DNA from: Microcaldota archaeon
GTDB taxonomy: Archaea; Micrarchaeota; Micrarchaeia; Micrarchaeales; CABMGC01
DNA: 8,118 nt
Assembly: GCA_021835105.1 (NCBI GenBank)
Contig: JAKBQS010000041.1
Location: forward strand, 1-8,118
Direction: 5' to 3'
In this document: piece by piece, positions 6,116 to 8,118 of the stretch
Numbering within the stretch: position 1 is the stretch's first letter
Layout of the letters: every line of letters starts with the position of its first letter
Notes under the pieces: generated by a model
What the model saw: only the letters and a program-made list of their open reading frames with translations
The model's database searches: none
What the model was told of the DNA's origin: nothing
Made by a program: the position numbers and the translations under genes

Positions 6116-7339
6116 ATGAAAATACAAGCAGTCTTTTTGGCTCTGGCCTTCATGGCTTTAGTTAGCGGCGTAGCCAGTGCGCAGTATGCTAATTCGGTAT
6201 CGCTGACGAATGTGTCTGTATTGCCAAATCAGGTAATGGCAGGAGGGAACGTTACGATAAGATTCCAGCTATACAATACATACAATTACTGGCTTTACGG
6301 GACAACCTTGCAGCCAACAGGAAGTTATCCTCTTCTAAATGTCTCCCCGTTGGACAGTAATACCATAGGAATGCTAAACCCTGGGCTAAATCCAAAGTAT
6401 TACAATTATACCATAGAGATACCAAACACAACACCTTCTGGAACATACACGATTACATTTACTGCCACGTATATGCTTTACACTACGCAGGAAACGGAGG
6501 TAGCGTCGTCTTCAATGCCGGTAAGCTTCTACGTAAATGGAAATCCTTCAATAACCGTGCAGGCGTCAAATCCGCAACCATCCACGTTATATACAGGGTA
6601 CAACCAGAGTCTAAGCCTCTCAATCCAGAACGCAGGTTATGGTACGGCAAGGAATGTAAGCGTAACGGTCAGCGGATCTAGAGGCCTTTCCATACTAAGC
6701 TCTGTAAGATCGTTCTTTATATCAAACCTTACAAGAGGCTCTGAACAGGTTGAGCCCATACTGATATCGGCAAATGGCACGAATAACGCATATCTTATTG
6801 TAAACACGACCTATTACTCTGCAAGGCTAAACAGGCGCTTCTCTAACACGCAGAGGATAAATATCTCAGTTGCACCCTCTGCGCAGTTTGCAATAGATTC
6901 TGAAGGCCAAAGCCCTGGTATAGGCATGACGGACGTTCCTGTAAACTTCAGGATAACCAATACAGGTACAAGCCCTGCTGAGGAGTTGCAGCTGAATCTT
7001 GAGACGCCTTACCCGATAACACCGATAGCAAGCTCCGCATACGTAAATGAGCTTGAGCCCGGTGCGTCGACAAATGTTACCTTCTTTGTAAGCATAGATA
7101 CTGCAGGTGTGCCAGGAAACTATCCGGTAACCCTCTATGAACAATGGAAGCAGCCAAGTGGATCTGTCAACCAGCAGTTTACAGGCTCGGACAATTACTT
7201 CGTTGCTGTTGGTGAGACAAGCTCCGCTGTAAGTGCATATGAGACATATGCGATAGCCATAATAGTAGTCTTAATAATAATCGTAAGCATCTACCGCAGA
7301 AGAGCCAGGGGAAGAGATAGAAAAAACGCAAAGAAATAA
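6116..7339 (+). CDS. Secreted, C-terminally anchored S-layer-like protein with Ig-like repeats (COG1361 type)
   Basis: A 407-residue cell-surface protein. Residues 1-22 are a classic signal peptide (MKIQAVFLALAF, then small residues; likely cut at ASA|Q, 20-22). Three beta-rich, Ig/CARDB-like domains follow at about 28-141, 145-253 and 257-365, with phrases typical of such repeats: NVTIRFQLYNT, QSLSLSIQNAGYGTARNVSVTV, and VPVNFRITNTGTSPAEELQL. A hydrophobic helix at 376-393 and a very basic tail (RRRARGRDRK) anchor it with the C terminus inside. Eleven N-x-S/T sequons (N32, 45, 97, 104, 163, 180, 204, 220, 230, 249, 320) fit archaeal N-glycosylation. There are no cysteines. The architecture matches COG1361 S-layer-domain proteins, often encoded near archaeal exporters. 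As last gene of the exporter operon it may act as an external partner of the permease or be a co-regulated envelope protein; its molecular role is not known. Confidence 0.82.
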   Translation: MKIQAVFLALAFMALVSGVASAQYANSVSLTNVSVLPNQVMAGGNVTIRFQLYNTYNYWLYGTTLQPTGSYPLLNVSPLDSNTIGMLNPGLNPKYYNYTIEIPNTTPSGTYTITFTATYMLYTTQETEVASSSMPVSFYVNGNPSITVQASNPQPSTLYTGYNQSLSLSIQNAGYGTARNVSVTVSGSRGLSILSSVRSFFISNLTRGSEQVEPILISANGTNNAYLIVNTTYYSARLNRRFSNTQRINISVAPSAQFAIDSEGQSPGIGMTDVPVNFRITNTGTSPAEELQLNLETPYPITPIASSAYVNELEPGASTNVTFFVSIDTAGVPGNYPVTLYEQWKQPSGSVNQQFTGSDNYFVAVGETSSAVSAYETYAIAIIVVLIIIVSIYRRRARGRDRKNAKK

Positions 7340-7546
7340 TTGATAATGGCAATGTAGTTGGCAGTCTGTAGGGATTAGGAAGAGCACATAGACAGACGCG
7401 TAGTGGGCTCTGGAGTTTATACGGCTGTGAAGGAGCCAACAGCGCACGTGTTAGCAGCATATGCAATTGATAACGCAAGGAGCTGCCAGCCACCCTACTC
7501 AATGTAGCAGTAGCACACCATTATATCGGCATAGGAATGGGGAAAT
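7340..7546. other. 207-bp convergent spacer; no clear gene, possible folded RNA
   Basis: This lies between two converging genes. No T-rich archaeal terminator, tRNA or C/D-box motif was recognised. Some pairing is present: 7354-7364 can pair with 7483-7493 (ten of eleven positions, one of them a G-U), and an inner stem pairs 7403-7411 with 7432-7440 (eight of nine positions, one of them a G-U). GTAGGG (7368-7373) also complements CCCTAC (7493-7498), which would compete with the outer stem. A GTG-started frame of 34 codons (7403-7507) covers the same bases. None of this proves a product. Confidence 0.25.
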
Positions 7547-8118
7547 TCAGTATTTAGCCGATGATAGCTTCGAATTGAGGCGTTTTAGTATTTTGTACTT
7601 CTCGAATTTTTCGATTCGCGCTTCTTCGACTATCCCCTCCATTGCCTTTATTACCGAATCATATACACTTGTATCTATCGGAAATGGGGTGCCATCCTTT
7701 CCGCCCAGATTGTAAGAGTATGCAACAGGGTCCCTGAATGATATCTGCTTATCGTATATCAGGCTGCCTATGAATGCTAGGGATCTCATCGTCTTCCTCC
7801 CTATTCCGCAGGCCAGGAGCAGATCTTCGAACGTGCTTGCTTCTATTTCGGATGCTTTTTTAATCATCTCTGCGCCGCGCGGGGAAAGGTCTACTTCCTT
7901 TACCTCGTGCCTTCTGACATATCTTCTTACTATCTCAATGTCGGACGATTCGTGTGCAATGTCAGCGGCTTTGCTCCTGAACCACTTATTGTCCATTGAT
8001 GTAAAATCTGCCGTGGTAAGGTGCATTGTCGATAATATCCCAGTGTGTGGTTCTTCCGCAAACGAATCCGGGTTTATTGAATCCCGTGACCATTGAAACC
8101 TCACTGCGTCGGAAGCTT
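7547..8118 (-). CDS. DUF763 family protein, C-terminal half (N terminus beyond the right edge)
   Basis: C-terminal part of a DUF763 (PF05559-type) protein, a family of unknown biochemical function found in archaea and some bacteria, usually about 360-400 residues. About 190 codons are in the window. The frame continues open through base 8118; a GTG at 8102-8104 is an internal valine, since the family signature RFQWSRDS...EEPHTGI follows directly and needs a domain before it. Recognisable blocks are the EEPHTGI motif, the EASTFEDLLLACGIGRKTMR segment, which resembles a helix-hairpin-helix (gly-x-gly turn GIG), and the strongly conserved FRDPVAYSYNLGGKDGTPFP followed by a helical, charged tail. 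The HhH-like segment suggests nucleic-acid contact, but this is inference. The gene converges with the exporter operon and is not part of it. Confidence 0.85.
   Translation of the reverse strand, partial: ASDAVRFQWSRDSINPDSFAEEPHTGILSTMHLTTADFTSMDNKWFRSKAADIAHESSDIEIVRRYVRRHEVKEVDLSPRGAEMIKKASEIEASTFEDLLLACGIGRKTMRSLAFIGSLIYDKQISFRDPVAYSYNLGGKDGTPFPIDTSVYDSVIKAMEGIVEEARIEKFEKYKILKRLNSKLSSAKY

Noticed and set aside
7340..7546. tRNA or C/D-box RNA in the convergent spacer
   Set aside because: No T-loop GTTCRA-type motif or CCA-end acceptor pairing on either strand, and no paired C and D boxes were seen.
8102..8104. GTG as the start of the DUF763 gene
   Set aside because: The frame is open beyond it to the window edge, and the family needs an N-terminal half, so this is an internal valine of a gene cut by the edge.

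Overview
The window looks archaeal. Isoleucine is written mostly as ATA and arginine mostly as AGG. The most convincing ribosome-binding site has the archaeal form AGGTG. The best promoter candidate is a TATA box placed to give an almost leaderless mRNA. The gene content also fits: an archaeal-type IMP dehydrogenase, a PadR regulator beside a DrrA/DrrB-type ABC exporter, a sequon-rich S-layer-like surface protein with a C-terminal anchor, and a DUF763 protein. The compact layout would suit a small-genome archaeon such as a DPANN/Micrarchaeota-like lineage, but that placement is inference and no marker gene here fixes it.

Left part (1-1900, + strand): the 3' portion of a UbiA-superfamily prenyltransferase enters from the left edge. 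Four bases after it comes a GT4-type glycosyltransferase, and the two probably share a transcript. The prenyltransferase aligns best with the MqnP/UbiA branch, but one aspartate is replaced in each of its two metal-binding motifs. Next, on the opposite strand and with only 5 bp between the convergent stop codons, lies a full-length CBS-containing IMP dehydrogenase/GMP reductase family gene (1906-3351). Its active-site flap lacks the usual Arg-Tyr pair.

Middle and right part (3352-7339, + strand): a divergent regulatory region of 165 bp holds a TATA box for guaB and two inverted repeats in front of a PadR-family repressor gene. The repressor is followed by an ABC-2 exporter ATPase, its membrane permease (stop and start codons directly adjacent) and a secreted, C-terminally anchored protein with Ig-like repeats. 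I read these four genes as one self-regulated export operon: PadR senses something, the ATPase and permease move a substrate out, and the surface protein acts outside the membrane next to the exporter. The substrate cannot be told from sequence.

Right edge (7340-8118): a 207-bp spacer has no clear gene but shows some RNA-like pairing and a weak small ORF. The C-terminal half of a DUF763 protein then enters from the right edge on the minus strand. No tRNA, rRNA, CRISPR array, insertion sequence or phage gene was seen. No gene-free stretch exceeds about 210 bp.
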